From: Flavobacterium salmonis
GTDB lineage: Bacteria; Bacteroidota; Bacteroidia; Flavobacteriales; Flavobacteriaceae
Direction of reading: 5' to 3'
DNA: 64,000 bases
NCBI RefSeq assembly: GCF_903819435.1
Contig: NZ_CAIJDP010000045.1
Location: forward strand, 1-64,000
The notes under the pieces are model-generated. The model did not search any database and was not told the origin of the DNA. It saw only the letters and a program-made list of their open reading frames with translations. Positions 34,266 to 43,697 of this stretch are shown one piece after another. The position numbers were made by a program, and so were the translations under genes. Positions within the stretch are counted from its first letter, which is position 1, and each line of letters starts with the position of its first letter.

Positions 34266-34808
34266 TTAATTTTTATACTTCTTGTAAGTACTAAATAATT
34301 TTCCTAACGATTCATAGTCTCTTTCTGTCCCAAAATCTTCTGTATTAATCTCTTTTTTAGAACTAACAAAATAAAAATGACCACAAGAAAGACAGATTTT
34401 AGCAATCCCCGAAATTTCATTCTCCTTCTTAAAAACTAAAATATCCCGATACTCTGGGGCACAGGCTTTACTCATTTCAAACATTTTCAGAGAAAATTTT
34501 TCTACAAAAACATCATTTTTTAAATACTCAACATCTTCTTGAGATAATTCAGATTTAGAAAATCCATCAGAATTAATTTTTTTGTAAAAAACACCATTAT
34601 TTAGCTTCTCTGGAAATTCAGAATACAGAATATTGTTTAAGATTGAATCTTTAATACCTTTTCTATTATTGTCATTTACTTCTTCATCTTTACTTTTATT
34701 CAAGGAATAATATTCAACACTATCAAAATCAAAAAACATTTTATCTTCTTTTAATTTACAAGACAGCATTATGAAAAGCAATAAAACAATTGAATACTTT
34801 CTAACCAT
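34266..34808 (-). CDS. Lipoprotein of unknown function
   Basis: 180 residues with a lipobox FIMLSC (Cys17). A lysine/glutamate-rich soluble body without recognisable domains; CLSCGHFYFVSSKKE near residue 140 has two cysteines. Its ATG shares one base with the stop of the AraC-family gene 34808-35674, so the two are translationally coupled and cotranscribed. No link to heme is shown beyond position. Confidence 0.65.
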   Translation of the reverse strand: MVRKYSIVLLLFIMLSCKLKEDKMFFDFDSVEYYSLNKSKDEEVNDNNRKGIKDSILNNILYSEFPEKLNNGVFYKKINSDGFSKSELSQEDVEYLKNDVFVEKFSLKMFEMSKACAPEYRDILVFKKENEISGIAKICLSCGHFYFVSSKKEINTEDFGTERDYESLGKLFSTYKKYKN

Positions 34809-35674
34809 TAAACATTCGCATTAATTGACATCAAATATTTTTTAGGCGTTGTGCCAAATTTCTTTTTGAATGCCGCTATAAAATGACTTCCTGTGCTATA
34901 GCCGATTTTCAATCCAACCTCGTTTACGTTATAAGAACCGCTGTCTAACAATTTTCTGGCGAAATCCATTTTGTAATCAAACAGAAATCCGTAAACCGTG
35001 TCGCCATAAATTTGCTTGAAACCCATTTTCAGTTTTTTCAGATTCAAACCAATCTGATCTGCTAATTCTTGTAATCCTGGAGGCTCTGCCATATTAGCAA
35101 TTACGATTTCTTTTGCTTTTCGGATTTTCAAAACATTATCCTCATCAATCAAAAACGGACATTGTTCTGCGTTTGGGTCTTCGGTTCTGTTGAAATACAA
35201 ACTCAACAATTCGTATCCTTTTCCTTTATAATACAAGTTTTTTATGGATGGATGAAGATTATAATGAAACAGCTGGCTTAAAACAATTGCCATTGACGGG
35301 CTGATATTTCCCTCGTTGTAATATTTTTTATCCTTATTATCAGGACTTAAAAACGTGATATAATTCGCCTCGGCAGAAAATAAAGCGTGAAATTTCTTTA
35401 TAGAAACAATTACAGAGATTACCCAGGAATTTTGAGCTAATTCTAAATTGAGTGGCAATTCCTTCTGCGGGTTATACAATAGCAAAGATTTTTCTTCTTT
35501 TAGTTCCAAAGCATAATTGCCCTGATTGAAAAGAAATTTAGCATTGCCTTTTAGTCCGAAATGAAACTGTATCAGGCCACTGCCTACTTCACGCTGAGCA
35601 AAAAATGGTTCTGAGCCGTCGTTTTGAAAACGTATAAGCGTAAAGTCATCCTCAATTTTTATTTCTTCCTCCAT
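34808..35674 (-). CDS. AraC-family transcriptional regulator
   Basis: 288 residues. An N-terminal cupin-like sensing half (about 1-150) and an AraC helix-turn-helix C-terminal half (about 185-286, with LQELADQIGLNLKKLKMGFK and VNEVGLKIGYSTGSHFIAAF). It sits between hemH and the hemA cluster and is the only DNA-binding protein of the heme region, so heme gene control is plausible but not shown. A word TAGCGAT near 35940, 37218 and 37362 could be a common site, weakly supported. Confidence 0.85.
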   Translation of the reverse strand: MEEEIKIEDDFTLIRFQNDGSEPFFAQREVGSGLIQFHFGLKGNAKFLFNQGNYALELKEEKSLLLYNPQKELPLNLELAQNSWVISVIVSIKKFHALFSAEANYITFLSPDNKDKKYYNEGNISPSMAIVLSQLFHYNLHPSIKNLYYKGKGYELLSLYFNRTEDPNAEQCPFLIDEDNVLKIRKAKEIVIANMAEPPGLQELADQIGLNLKKLKMGFKQIYGDTVYGFLFDYKMDFARKLLDSGSYNVNEVGLKIGYSTGSHFIAAFKKKFGTTPKKYLMSINANV

Positions 35675-36041
35675 TGATTTCTTTATTCAGGTTACTATTC
35701 CCGTTTTTGATAAAACGAATAATTGGACATCCAAAATTAAATCTTTTTGATGGTTTATCGATTATCTGCACCTAAATTTATAAAATCTTTATCGTTTTAG
35801 TCTTTAACAAATTCAAATCCTTTGGCTGTAATGATTTTTGTATGGCAACGCCTTAAGCTATAGGCTTTGCCACTCCCTTTCAGGATTAAAACCCGCAATA
35901 AGTTTACTTTCTAAAAATGAACGATAACGTTTTAGCTATTTATAGCGATTCTAAATTAATACTTTTCTTATAAATAATAAAACCAAGCCAAAAAAGCTCT
36001 CGTATGTAATTTCAAAATCTAATCATTTTAAAATTATCGAT
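35675..36041. other. Divergent intergenic region (AraC gene and 36042 gene)
   Basis: A small GGCA...GCC hairpin (about 35843-35874) and AT-rich sequence are all I see. No TANNTTTG promoter is evident. The region must carry the start signals for both flanking genes. Confidence 0.4.
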
Positions 36042-36476
36042 ATGAAAACGAACAAAACAATTAAAAAGATACTTTGGTCAGGACTCATAGTCATTGTATT
36101 ATTTATCGGCATTTTCCTTTTCCACATTATTACAGCCAAACCGGCAGTTTACGAAAGTCCAAATTTGCAGGTAAGCAGAATCGATTTCAAACAGGATATA
36201 GATTCTCTTCAGGCAAAGCAAATATGTTCGGATTTACGATCTATCAAAGGACTCACTTCTGATTCTATTATTGTTAAAAGAAATGTGGTAGTCTATTTCC
36301 ACAACAATAAAATTACTGACTCTAAAAAAGTATTTGATGAATTAATGACCAAAGGACAATATGATGCCCAGCGTTATATTTTACCGGCACACCTGGCCAG
36401 TAAGGAAGTTTGCCCGGTAAATCAAAACAGTATGAGTTATAAATTATCTAAAAAAGTAAATCAATTTTTTAATTAA
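36042..36476 (+). CDS. Single-pass membrane protein of unknown function
   Basis: 144 residues. One membrane helix near the N-terminus (about 11-31) anchors a periplasmic domain of about 110 residues containing two cysteines (Cys62 region QAKQICSDLRS and SKEVCPVNQNS). I do not recognise a family. It is 18 bases ahead of the globin-like lipoprotein gene, and the two probably form an operon that continues towards hemA, though 360 bases and a terminator separate them from it. Confidence 0.65.
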   Translation: MKTNKTIKKILWSGLIVIVLFIGIFLFHIITAKPAVYESPNLQVSRIDFKQDIDSLQAKQICSDLRSIKGLTSDSIIVKRNVVVYFHNNKITDSKKVFDELMTKGQYDAQRYILPAHLASKEVCPVNQNSMSYKLSKKVNQFFN

Positions 36477-36494
36477 ACCTTTAAATATTTTATC

Positions 36495-37082
36495 ATGAAA
36501 AATTTCTCAAAAATCACACTTAGTGTATTAGTAGCTGCATCAGCAACTTTAACTTCCTGCAATAATGACGATGACGCTCCAGCACCAGCAAAAGCATCTA
36601 TATACGAACGTTTAGGCGGAACAAAAATGGTTGCAGATCCTGATAACTCAGGACAGATGATCGAACAGGGCCGTTTAAGTTTTCGTAAAGTAGTGAACTC
36701 AACAATAGGATTAATCGTAGCCGATATTCAGTCTAATGCTTCAGGAAACTTACAGGCACATTTTGCTCCGGTTTTAGCAGAAACAGGAAATACTCAGGCT
36801 ACCAGTATTGCAAAATTATCTGACAATTTAACTGATTTCTTCTCTTACAATACAGGAGGAACAAATGCTGTTAATACTTATTCCGGTTTGAATATGGTTG
36901 CTGCACATGATCCGGCAATAAATGCACGTATGGGAACAAAATCCAGCAATGCAGATTATACCAAATTTGAAGGGTATGTTGGCGCTGCTGCCAATGCAAA
37001 TGGTGTTGCTTCAAACACAGTTCTTTATACGGATATCGTTGCTGTATTAGAGTCTTTGAGAACGCCAATCGTTCAAAAATAA
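36495..37082 (+). CDS. Truncated-globin-like lipoprotein
   Basis: 195 residues. Lipobox TLTSC (Cys22), an acidic linker, then IYERLGGTKM (36-45), the hallmark N-terminus of truncated hemoglobins, and later FFSYNTGG (115-122) followed by YSGLNMVAAHDPAINARM (129-146), matching the truncated-globin block GG-Y-G--M---H, where His138 would be the proximal heme ligand. If the match holds it is an exported heme protein anchored in the envelope, which is rare for globins, normally cytosolic. It stands next to the heme synthesis genes. A short hairpin terminator follows at 37096-37125. Confidence 0.7.
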   Translation: MKNFSKITLSVLVAASATLTSCNNDDDAPAPAKASIYERLGGTKMVADPDNSGQMIEQGRLSFRKVVNSTIGLIVADIQSNASGNLQAHFAPVLAETGNTQATSIAKLSDNLTDFFSYNTGGTNAVNTYSGLNMVAAHDPAINARMGTKSSNADYTKFEGYVGAAANANGVASNTVLYTDIVAVLESLRTPIVQK

Positions 37083-37095
37083 TTTATTTCTTTTG

Positions 37096-37125
37096 AAACC
37101 CTGCCTTAATTTAAGGTAGGGTTTT
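37096..37125 (+). terminator. Terminator after the globin-like gene
   Basis: AAACCCTGCCTT (37096-37107) pairs with AAGGTAGGGTTT (37113-37124), followed by T-rich sequence. Confidence 0.75.
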
Positions 37126-37385
37126 ATTTAACGAAGCTGTTTTTATATCTAAACTTTCCAGAATCGTGAAAGTGAATGGGATATAAAACCCAAAAAGCAT
37201 TTATACGAACTCATAGCGATATTTTTTCGTAGAATATTTAAAACAAAAGCCAGACTGTTATTTAGAACAAATATACATAACGGGTTGTCGAATCCTTGAT
37301 ATCATTATAAATGGCAATAAATACTATTTAGAATAGCCAAAATGTATCAATTTATTCCATAGCGATATAAAAAGTACCTCTAGCG

Positions 37386-37417
37386 TTGTTTTTATAAATT
37401 AGTTAGTAATAATTTTG
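37386..37417 (+). promoter_or_regulatory. Promoter of hemA
   Basis: -33 TTG (37386-37388), 21-base spacer and -7 TAATTTTG (37410-37417). Transcription would begin near 37423, about 20 bases before the ATG at 37443. Confidence 0.65.
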
Positions 37418-37442
37418 TTGCACTTTTTAACAAAAGTATAAT

Positions 37443-38747
37443 ATGGAAAATTTTAATATGTCCAGAACTACCACTTTTTACGCCTTAGGTTTAAGTTATA
37501 AAAAAGCAGATGCCACTATTAGAGGAAAATTTAGTTTAGATGCTAAAGCACAATCTGATTTACTGGCTCAGGCTAAAACCGAAGGAATAGAATCATTAAT
37601 TGTCACTTCTACCTGCAACAGAACTGAAATTTATGGTTTTGCCAATCATCCATACGAATTAATCAAATTACTTTGCGATAACAGTAATGGTTCCGTTGAG
37701 GAATTTCGCGAAGTTGCCTATATCTACAAAAATCAGGAAGCCGTAAACCATATGTTTCGTGTAGGAACAGGTTTAGACAGTCAGATTTTAGGTGATTTTG
37801 AAATCATCAGCCAGATTAAAATCGCTTTCAACCTTAGTAAATCAGAAGGTTTAATTAATACTTTTATTGATCGACTTGTCAATAGCGTTATTCAGGCAAG
37901 TAAAAAAGTCAAAACAGATACTGAAATTTCTTCTGGTGCAACATCCGTTTCGTTTGCATCGGTTCAATATATCATTAAAAACGTAGAAGAGATTGGAAAC
38001 AAAAATATTCTACTGTTCGGAACTGGAAAAATAGGCCGAAATACATGCGAAAATTTGGTAAAACATACTAAAAACGGTCACATTACGCTTATCAACAGAA
38101 CCAAAAACAAAGCCGAAATCCTGGCTGGCAAACTAAATGTTATCGTAAAAGATTATGCTAACTTACAGGAGGAACTGCAACAAGCTGATGTATTGGTTGT
38201 AGCTACAGGAGCAAAAAACCCAACTATTGACAAAACATTACTGAATTTAAAGAAACCTTTATTGATTCTGGATTTATCTATCCCAAGAAATGTAAATCCT
38301 GATGTAGAACAAATACCGGGCGTAACTTTAATACATTTAGATTATTTGTCACAGATGACAGATGACACTCTTGAAAGAAGAAAACAGCATATTCCTGCTG
38401 CCGAGGCGATAATCGAGGATATGAAATTAGAATTGAATACCTGGATGAATGGCCGTAAATATGCGCCAACTATTCATGCTCTTAAAGCAAAACTAAACGA
38501 TCTTGTTGCCGGAGAACTGGCCTTTCAAAAAAAGAAAATGCTTAACTTTGATGAAGAACAGGCTGAACTAATAAGTTCCCGAATTATACAAAAAATTACC
38601 AGTCAGTTTGCCAGTCACTTAAAAGACGAAAATACATCAATTGATGAAAGTATCGAGTTTATTGAAAAAGTATTTCAGATTGGACAGCTTGCACCAAAAA
38701 ATATTCCTTCCCCGGTTGAAGAAAAATATAAAATCAACCTCTCATAA
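37443..38747 (+). CDS. hemA: Glutamyl-tRNA reductase
   Basis: 434 residues. First committed step of heme synthesis by the C5 route, making glutamate-1-semialdehyde from glutamyl-tRNA. Catalytic cysteine in TSTCNRTEIYGF (about 53-64), NADPH domain with LLFGTGKIGRN (about 191-201), and the C-terminal helical dimerisation region. The C5 route agrees with the absence of a hemA-type ALA synthase. It leads the run hemA-hemC-hemD-hemE, the first three closely spaced, 43 bases ahead of hemC. Confidence 0.95.
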   Translation: MENFNMSRTTTFYALGLSYKKADATIRGKFSLDAKAQSDLLAQAKTEGIESLIVTSTCNRTEIYGFANHPYELIKLLCDNSNGSVEEFREVAYIYKNQEAVNHMFRVGTGLDSQILGDFEIISQIKIAFNLSKSEGLINTFIDRLVNSVIQASKKVKTDTEISSGATSVSFASVQYIIKNVEEIGNKNILLFGTGKIGRNTCENLVKHTKNGHITLINRTKNKAEILAGKLNVIVKDYANLQEELQQADVLVVATGAKNPTIDKTLLNLKKPLLILDLSIPRNVNPDVEQIPGVTLIHLDYLSQMTDDTLERRKQHIPAAEAIIEDMKLELNTWMNGRKYAPTIHALKAKLNDLVAGELAFQKKKMLNFDEEQAELISSRIIQKITSQFASHLKDENTSIDESIEFIEKVFQIGQLAPKNIPSPVEEKYKINLS

Positions 38748-38790
38748 TAGTTAAACAGAATGTTCCTTACTTTTAAGGATCCAAAAAAAT

Positions 38791-39714
38791 ATGGCTCAAA
38801 AAGTTATCAGAATAGGAACCCGCGATAGTGAGCTCGCGCTTTGGCAAGCTCATACTGTCGAAAAAAAATTAAACGATTTAGGCTTTAAAACTTCAATTGT
38901 TGCTGTAAAATCTCAAGGAGATATTATACTCGACAAACCACTCTACGAACTCGGCATTACGGGAATCTTTACCAAAACTTTAGACATTGCCATGATCAAT
39001 GGTGATATTGATATTGCGGTACATTCTATGAAAGATGTTCCAACGGCTTTGCCAAAAGGAATTGTTCAGGCAGCAGTTTTGGAAAGAGCTAATGTTCTGG
39101 ATATTTTAGTTCATAAAGGAAATCCTGATTTTGACAATCCAAGTACCATTGCAACCGGAAGTCTGCGTCGCCAGGCACAATGGTTCAATAAATATCCAAA
39201 TCATACGGTTGTTGATTTGCGCGGAAACGTAAATACGCGTATGCAGAAACTTCAGGATAACGACTGGGACGGAGCTGTTTTTGCTGCTGCAGGTTTGGAA
39301 CGCATCAACCTAAAACCGGAAAATGTTATTAATCTGGATTGGATGATTCCCGCACCTGCACAAGGAGCAATGCTGGTTGTAGCAATGGAAAATGACAATT
39401 ATACACTTGATGCGCTTTCGCAGTTAAATCATATTGAAACTGAGATTTGTACTTATATAGAACGTCAGTTTTTAAGAACACTTGAAGGTGGATGTACAGC
39501 ACCAATCGGAGCTTTGGTTACCTATAATGAAGATGAAGACACTTTGCATTTTCAAGGCGTTTTACTTTCTATTGATGGGAAACAAAAATTGGAAATCGAT
39601 AAAACAGTTGATATCTCAGAATGGAAAAAATTAGGTTTTAACTCGGCTCAGGAGATTTTGAATAATGGAGGAACTGAATTAATGCAAAAAATCAAAGAAT
39701 CCTTGAAAAAATAA
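38791..39714 (+). CDS. hemC: Hydroxymethylbilane synthase
   Basis: 307 residues. It polymerises four porphobilinogen units. The substrate arginines lie in TGSLRRQAQW (about 127-136) and the dipyrromethane-cofactor cysteine in LEGGCTAPIGAL (about 230-241). The hemD ATG uses the last base of its stop codon, so the two are translationally coupled. Confidence 0.96.
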   Translation: MAQKVIRIGTRDSELALWQAHTVEKKLNDLGFKTSIVAVKSQGDIILDKPLYELGITGIFTKTLDIAMINGDIDIAVHSMKDVPTALPKGIVQAAVLERANVLDILVHKGNPDFDNPSTIATGSLRRQAQWFNKYPNHTVVDLRGNVNTRMQKLQDNDWDGAVFAAAGLERINLKPENVINLDWMIPAPAQGAMLVVAMENDNYTLDALSQLNHIETEICTYIERQFLRTLEGGCTAPIGALVTYNEDEDTLHFQGVLLSIDGKQKLEIDKTVDISEWKKLGFNSAQEILNNGGTELMQKIKESLKK

Positions 39715-40379
39715 TGGCAAACCAGGTTCAAATACTATCAACTAAAATATTATCGCCTCTTCATAAGCAGGAATTGATGAAATATGGTATTGAAGTAATC
39801 GAAGCCGATTTCATCAAAACCGAAAACAAACCTTTCGAATTAAAAGACCTCAACGAAAGTCTGATTTTTACAAGTCAGAATGCCGTTCATAGCGTTTTAT
39901 CACATCCAAAATCGGAAGAACTCAAAAAGAAAAACGTGTATTGCGTTGGACTTAAGACCAAAACCTTATTGACCGATAACGGATTCAATGTTGTTGCCTA
40001 TACAGGTTACGCTTCAGATTTGGCAGAAATTATCACTTTGATTTACAGCAGTGAGAGTTATACCTTTTTCAGCGGGAATCTTAGAAGAGATACTTTGCCC
40101 GAAGCTTTAAAAGAAAACGGAATTAAATTCAATGAAATTCAGGTTTACGACACAGCATTGCAGCCGCAGAAAATAAAAGAAAATCCTGAAGCAGTATTGT
40201 TTTTCAGTCCTTCTGGTGTTAAGAGTTATCTGAAAGACAATTCCATAAATAAACAAATCTGTTTCTGCATTGGTGATACAACTGCAGACGCTTTATCAAA
40301 AATCACTAAAAACATCATCGTCGCAGATCAGCCTACAATTGAAGATGTGATCGAAGATGTAATTCAGGAATATAAATAG
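39714..40379 (+). CDS. hemD: Uroporphyrinogen-III synthase
   Basis: 221 residues, a divergent family recognised by the pair of Rossmann halves and position. ALQPQKIKENPEAVLFFSPSG, ending in SGV, near residue 150 is the most typical segment. It closes and inverts ring D of hydroxymethylbilane. Coupled to hemC by a one-base overlap. A repeat-rich 86-base spacer separates it from hemE. Confidence 0.88.
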   Translation: MANQVQILSTKILSPLHKQELMKYGIEVIEADFIKTENKPFELKDLNESLIFTSQNAVHSVLSHPKSEELKKKNVYCVGLKTKTLLTDNGFNVVAYTGYASDLAEIITLIYSSESYTFFSGNLRRDTLPEALKENGIKFNEIQVYDTALQPQKIKENPEAVLFFSPSGVKSYLKDNSINKQICFCIGDTTADALSKITKNIIVADQPTIEDVIEDVIQEYK

Positions 40380-40385
40380 CAATAG

Positions 40386-40455
40386 GCTTTAGGCTCTAAG
40401 CCGTAAGCTAAAATTTAAACAACAAACGCTTAAAGCCTAAAGCTTAAAGCCTAAA
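40386..40455. repeat. GCTTTAGGCT / AGCCTAAAGC repeats before hemE
   Basis: GCTTTAGGCT (40386-40395) pairs with AGCCTAAAGC (40434-40443); tandem copies of the same words continue to 40455. Same words as at 34118-34155. Confidence 0.7.
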
Positions 40456-40465
40456 GCAAAAAACA

Positions 40466-41491
40466 ATGTTAAAAAACGACCTATTTTTAAAAGCATTAAA
40501 AGGAGAAACAGTTCAGCGCCCACCGGTATGGATGATGCGTCAGGCAGGAAGATATTTGCCGGAATTCAGAGCCCTGCGTGATAAATATGATTTCTTTACC
40601 CGTTGCGAAACTCCGGAATTGGCTGCAGAAATTACAGTTCAGCCTATTCGCAGAATTGCTCCGGATGCAGCGATTTTATTCTCGGATATTTTGGTGGTAC
40701 CACGTGCTATGGGAATTCACGTAGAATTGAAAGACAATTTAGGCCCGATTATCCCGGATCCGATTCGTACGATGGAACAGGTAAATCAGGTTTTTGTTCC
40801 GGATGTAAATGAAACTTTAGGTTATGTTTTTGACGCTGTGAAATTGACTAAAGAAATGCTGAACGATGAGGTCCCGCTTATTGGTTTCGCAGGTTCACCA
40901 TGGACTATTTTTTGTTATGCAGTTGAAGGTAAAGGTTCTAAGAGTTTTGATACGGCAAAAGGATTCTGTTTTTCAAACCCTGTTGCTGCACATACTTTAT
41001 TACAAAAAATTACCGATACGACTATTTTATATTTAAAAGAAAAAGTAAAATCGGGTGTAAATGCTGTTCAGATTTTTGATTCATGGGGCGGAATGCTTTC
41101 TCCTGTTGATTATCAGGAATTCTCATGGAAATATATCAATCAGATCGTTGAAGCTTTGGCAGAAGTTACTCCGGTTATCGTTTTCGGAAAAGGATGTTGG
41201 TTTGCTTTAGGCGAAATGGGTAAAAGTAAAGCTTCAGCATTGGGTGTAGACTGGACTTGTTCGGCCAGAAATGCGCGTTATTTGTCTGGTGGAAATGTTA
41301 CTTTGCAAGGAAACTTTGATCCGTCACGATTGTTTTCTCCAATTCCGACTATCAAAAAAATGGTTCATGAAATGATCGACGAATTCGGAAAAGATAAATA
41401 CATCGTAAATTTAGGTCACGGAATTTTACCAAATATCCCTGTAGATCATGCTAAAGCGTTTATTGACGCTGTTAAGGAATACGGGAACTAA
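40466..41491 (+). CDS. hemE: Uroporphyrinogen decarboxylase
   Basis: 341 residues. It removes four carboxyls to give coproporphyrinogen III. The signature [15 protein letters not shown] (about 19-33) contains the substrate arginines, and [20 protein letters not shown] (about 139-158) is the second signature. Follows hemD after a hairpin spacer, probably still in the same unit. Confidence 0.96.
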   Translation: MLKNDLFLKALKGETVQRPPVWMMRQAGRYLPEFRALRDKYDFFTRCETPELAAEITVQPIRRIAPDAAILFSDILVVPRAMGIHVELKDNLGPIIPDPIRTMEQVNQVFVPDVNETLGYVFDAVKLTKEMLNDEVPLIGFAGSPWTIFCYAVEGKGSKSFDTAKGFCFSNPVAAHTLLQKITDTTILYLKEKVKSGVNAVQIFDSWGGMLSPVDYQEFSWKYINQIVEALAEVTPVIVFGKGCWFALGEMGKSKASALGVDWTCSARNARYLSGGNVTLQGNFDPSRLFSPIPTIKKMVHEMIDEFGKDKYIVNLGHGILPNIPVDHAKAFIDAVKEYGN

Positions 41492-41530
41492 TTTAATAGT
41501 AAGATTTGATCTGCTAAAACCCAAACCTGT

Positions 41531-41893
41531 ATGGAACAAAACAATACTGTTTCTGCAACTGAAGAAATGGGTAAAAATTTCATTAGATTTAATACCGTTG
41601 TATTGTTTGTATTTATAATTTGGTGGTATAATGTAATCAGTACTTTTGGTTTTGGTCATTTTTATTTATCCGGAGAAAAACAAATATTTGAAATTATCAT
41701 TTATAACATTGGTTCATTTGTTTTACCTTTTTTATATACTTTTTATATTTTAGGTCATATTCAATACGCCAAAATAAAAAAACAGTCCTTGTATTTTAAA
41801 CTTATTGGAATTGCGTGGCTTCCAAGCCTGATTCTTTTAGTTATTATTTGCTATACTGCAATGACATTTGACAATCGGGTATATTTCGAATAA
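41531..41893 (+). CDS. Small membrane protein, unknown
   Basis: 120 residues, three predicted membrane helices (about 18-34, 52-70, 93-113). I do not recognise a family. Lies 39 bases after hemE in the heme run; ATG start and codon use are normal. Could be a membrane partner of heme enzymes or an unrelated insertion. Confidence 0.6.
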   Translation: MEQNNTVSATEEMGKNFIRFNTVVLFVFIIWWYNVISTFGFGHFYLSGEKQIFEIIIYNIGSFVLPFLYTFYILGHIQYAKIKKQSLYFKLIGIAWLPSLILLVIICYTAMTFDNRVYFE

Positions 41894-41907
41894 AAAACAA
41901 CTCATAA

Positions 41908-42294
41908 ATGCTCAACAAAGGTTTAAGAGACGAAGAGAAAATCAGAATCGACAATGTTCTAAAAACATTGCGTACTCTTGTTTTTGTACCTCAGCCTTTG
42001 AATGATTTAGATAAAACGAATATTGAAAATCAATTAAAAGAATTCGCGCTAAACATTGAAACCTTAGTTGATCATTCCAATGAAGATTTAATCGAATTAT
42101 TGATGCGTCTTCATTTTGACTGGGAAGAATTAGAACAGTTTGCAGATTTTTTAATAGATTTTTCAAAAGTCGAAAACTACAATTTTGAAGATAAGGCTTT
42201 GGCTGTTTATCAATATATCCAATCAGAAAGCAAAGTCTTTTCTTTTGGAATAAATTCGAAAATTGCTTCTCTAAAAAATATTAACACAAAATAA
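41908..42294 (+). CDS. Hypothetical soluble protein
   Basis: 128 residues, acidic and predicted mostly helical (LDKTNIENQLKEFALNIETL, DLIELLMRLHFDWEELEQFA). No signal peptide or catalytic motif. Starts 14 bases after the preceding small membrane protein, so cotranscribed; function unknown. Confidence 0.65.
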   Translation: MLNKGLRDEEKIRIDNVLKTLRTLVFVPQPLNDLDKTNIENQLKEFALNIETLVDHSNEDLIELLMRLHFDWEELEQFADFLIDFSKVENYNFEDKALAVYQYIQSESKVFSFGINSKIASLKNINTK

Positions 42295-42327
42295 GTCATC
42301 TGCTACGGATCATAAAAAGTAAATTAA

Positions 42328-42726
42328 ATGTTTACAGAAAGAGAAAGTATCTTAGATTTAGAGTTTAGTAATTCCTGGACTAAATATTTTTTCTTTGCTT
42401 TTATAATTGGTTTGGGATTTTTTATTATTGGGTATAACATTCACAAAGATGCAAATTATGATTATCGGGGAGAATTTTACAAAGACCATATAAAAGATGA
42501 GTTTCAGGGAATTGTACATCGAAAATGGCCTTATCATCATGTTGTTTATGTAAAACTAACAGATTCTACAGAAATAGTAGGTTACTATTCTATTTATAAC
42601 AAAGTAAACAAAGGCGATTCAATTATTAAAAAGAAAAATTCTAAAGAAATAATTCTTAATAAACCAGATAGTATAATTTATAATGATATTTACGATGAGA
42701 ACAAATTTCATTTTAAATTAAAATAG
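42328..42726 (+). CDS. Membrane-anchored hypothetical protein
   Basis: 132 residues, one N-terminal membrane helix (about 19-37) and a small beta-rich domain (HHVVYVKLTDSTEIVGYYSI), lysine-rich. Only 11 bases before hemF, so in the same unit. Not recognised. Confidence 0.65.
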   Translation: MFTERESILDLEFSNSWTKYFFFAFIIGLGFFIIGYNIHKDANYDYRGEFYKDHIKDEFQGIVHRKWPYHHVVYVKLTDSTEIVGYYSIYNKVNKGDSIIKKKNSKEIILNKPDSIIYNDIYDENKFHFKLK

Positions 42727-42737
42727 ATTTTAAATCA

Positions 42738-43640
42738 ATGAAAGACAAATTTTACGCCTACATACAAAACCTGCAGGATCAAATCTGTGCAGGATTAGAA
42801 GCCGTTGACGGAACCACTAAATTCCGCGAAGATCTTTGGAAACGTCCTGAAGGCGGTGGCGGAAGAACACGCGTTATAGAAAATGGAACTGTTTTCGAAA
42901 AAGGCGGTGTAAACATTTCAGCCGTTCATGGGAAATTGCCTGAAACCATGCAAAAAATGTTTGGCGTTGGAGAAGCAGACTTTTTTGCTTGTGGATTAAG
43001 TCTGGTGATTCACCCAAAAAACCCAATGGTTCCGACGGTTCATGCCAACTGGCGCTATTTTGAAATGTACGATGAGTCTGGAAATGTGATTCAGCAATGG
43101 TTTGGCGGTGGACAGGATTTAACGCCTTATTATTTGTTTGAAGAAGATGCCAAACACTTTCACCAAACTTGCAAAACGGCCTGCAATAAACACAATCCGG
43201 AGTTTTATCCAAAATACAAAAAACAGTGTGATTCATATTTTTGGAATGCTCACAGAAACGAAGCCCGCGGTCTTGGCGGTTTATTCTTTGATTATTGCAA
43301 AGCAAATGAGTCAATGTCAATGGAAAACTGGTACGATTTCGTAACTGAAGTTGGAAACAGTTTCCTGGAAGCGTATGTACCAATTGTAGAAAGAAGAAAG
43401 AATCTTTCTTACACTCCGGAAAACAGAAACTGGCAGGAAATCCGACGTGGCCGTTATGTGGAATTTAACCTGGTTCACGACAAAGGCACATTATTTGGTT
43501 TAAAAACCAACGGAAGAATCGAAAGTATTTTGATGAGTTTACCTCCGCACGTGCAATGGGTTTATGATCATCATCCGGAAACAGGAAGTAACGAGGAGAA
43601 ATTATTAAAAGTGTTGGAAAATCCTGTAGACTGGATTTAA
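42738..43640 (+). CDS. hemF: Oxygen-dependent coproporphyrinogen III oxidase
   Basis: 300 residues. Converts coproporphyrinogen III to protoporphyrinogen IX with O2. Family segments: MVPTVHANWRYFEM (about 95-108), WWFGGGQDLTPYY-type block as WFGGGQDLTPYYLFEEDAKH (about 121-140) and EIRRGRYVEFNLVHDKGTLF (about 233-252). Indicates aerobic heme synthesis, consistent with the organism type. Confidence 0.96.
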   Translation: MKDKFYAYIQNLQDQICAGLEAVDGTTKFREDLWKRPEGGGGRTRVIENGTVFEKGGVNISAVHGKLPETMQKMFGVGEADFFACGLSLVIHPKNPMVPTVHANWRYFEMYDESGNVIQQWFGGGQDLTPYYLFEEDAKHFHQTCKTACNKHNPEFYPKYKKQCDSYFWNAHRNEARGLGGLFFDYCKANESMSMENWYDFVTEVGNSFLEAYVPIVERRKNLSYTPENRNWQEIRRGRYVEFNLVHDKGTLFGLKTNGRIESILMSLPPHVQWVYDHHPETGSNEEKLLKVLENPVDWI

Positions 43641-43655
43641 TCACTTCAAAACATA

Positions 43656-43689
43656 AAAAAGCCCTAAAATTGATTTTTTAGGGCTTTTC
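43656..43689. terminator. Bidirectional terminator after hemF
   Basis: AAAAAGCCCTAAAA and TTTTTAGGGCTTTT arms form a strong hairpin between the convergent hemF and 43698 genes. Confidence 0.85.
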
Positions 43690-43697
43690 ATTTAGAA

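Larger units (their letters stand above)
37083..37442. other. Region between the globin-like gene and hemA
   Basis: It holds the terminator at 37096-37125, then about 260 AT-rich bases in which I see only the word ATAGCGATAT twice (near 37217 and 37361), and the hemA promoter. No open frame or RNA gene is evident. Confidence 0.5.

Noticed and set aside
36926..37442. Riboswitch before hemA
   Set aside because: No known riboswitch core is visible, and the predicted transcript leader is only about 20 bases.
42874..43383. Long open frame (169 codons) antisense to hemF
   Set aside because: hemF is unmistakable in the other strand; the antisense frame follows from its codon pattern.
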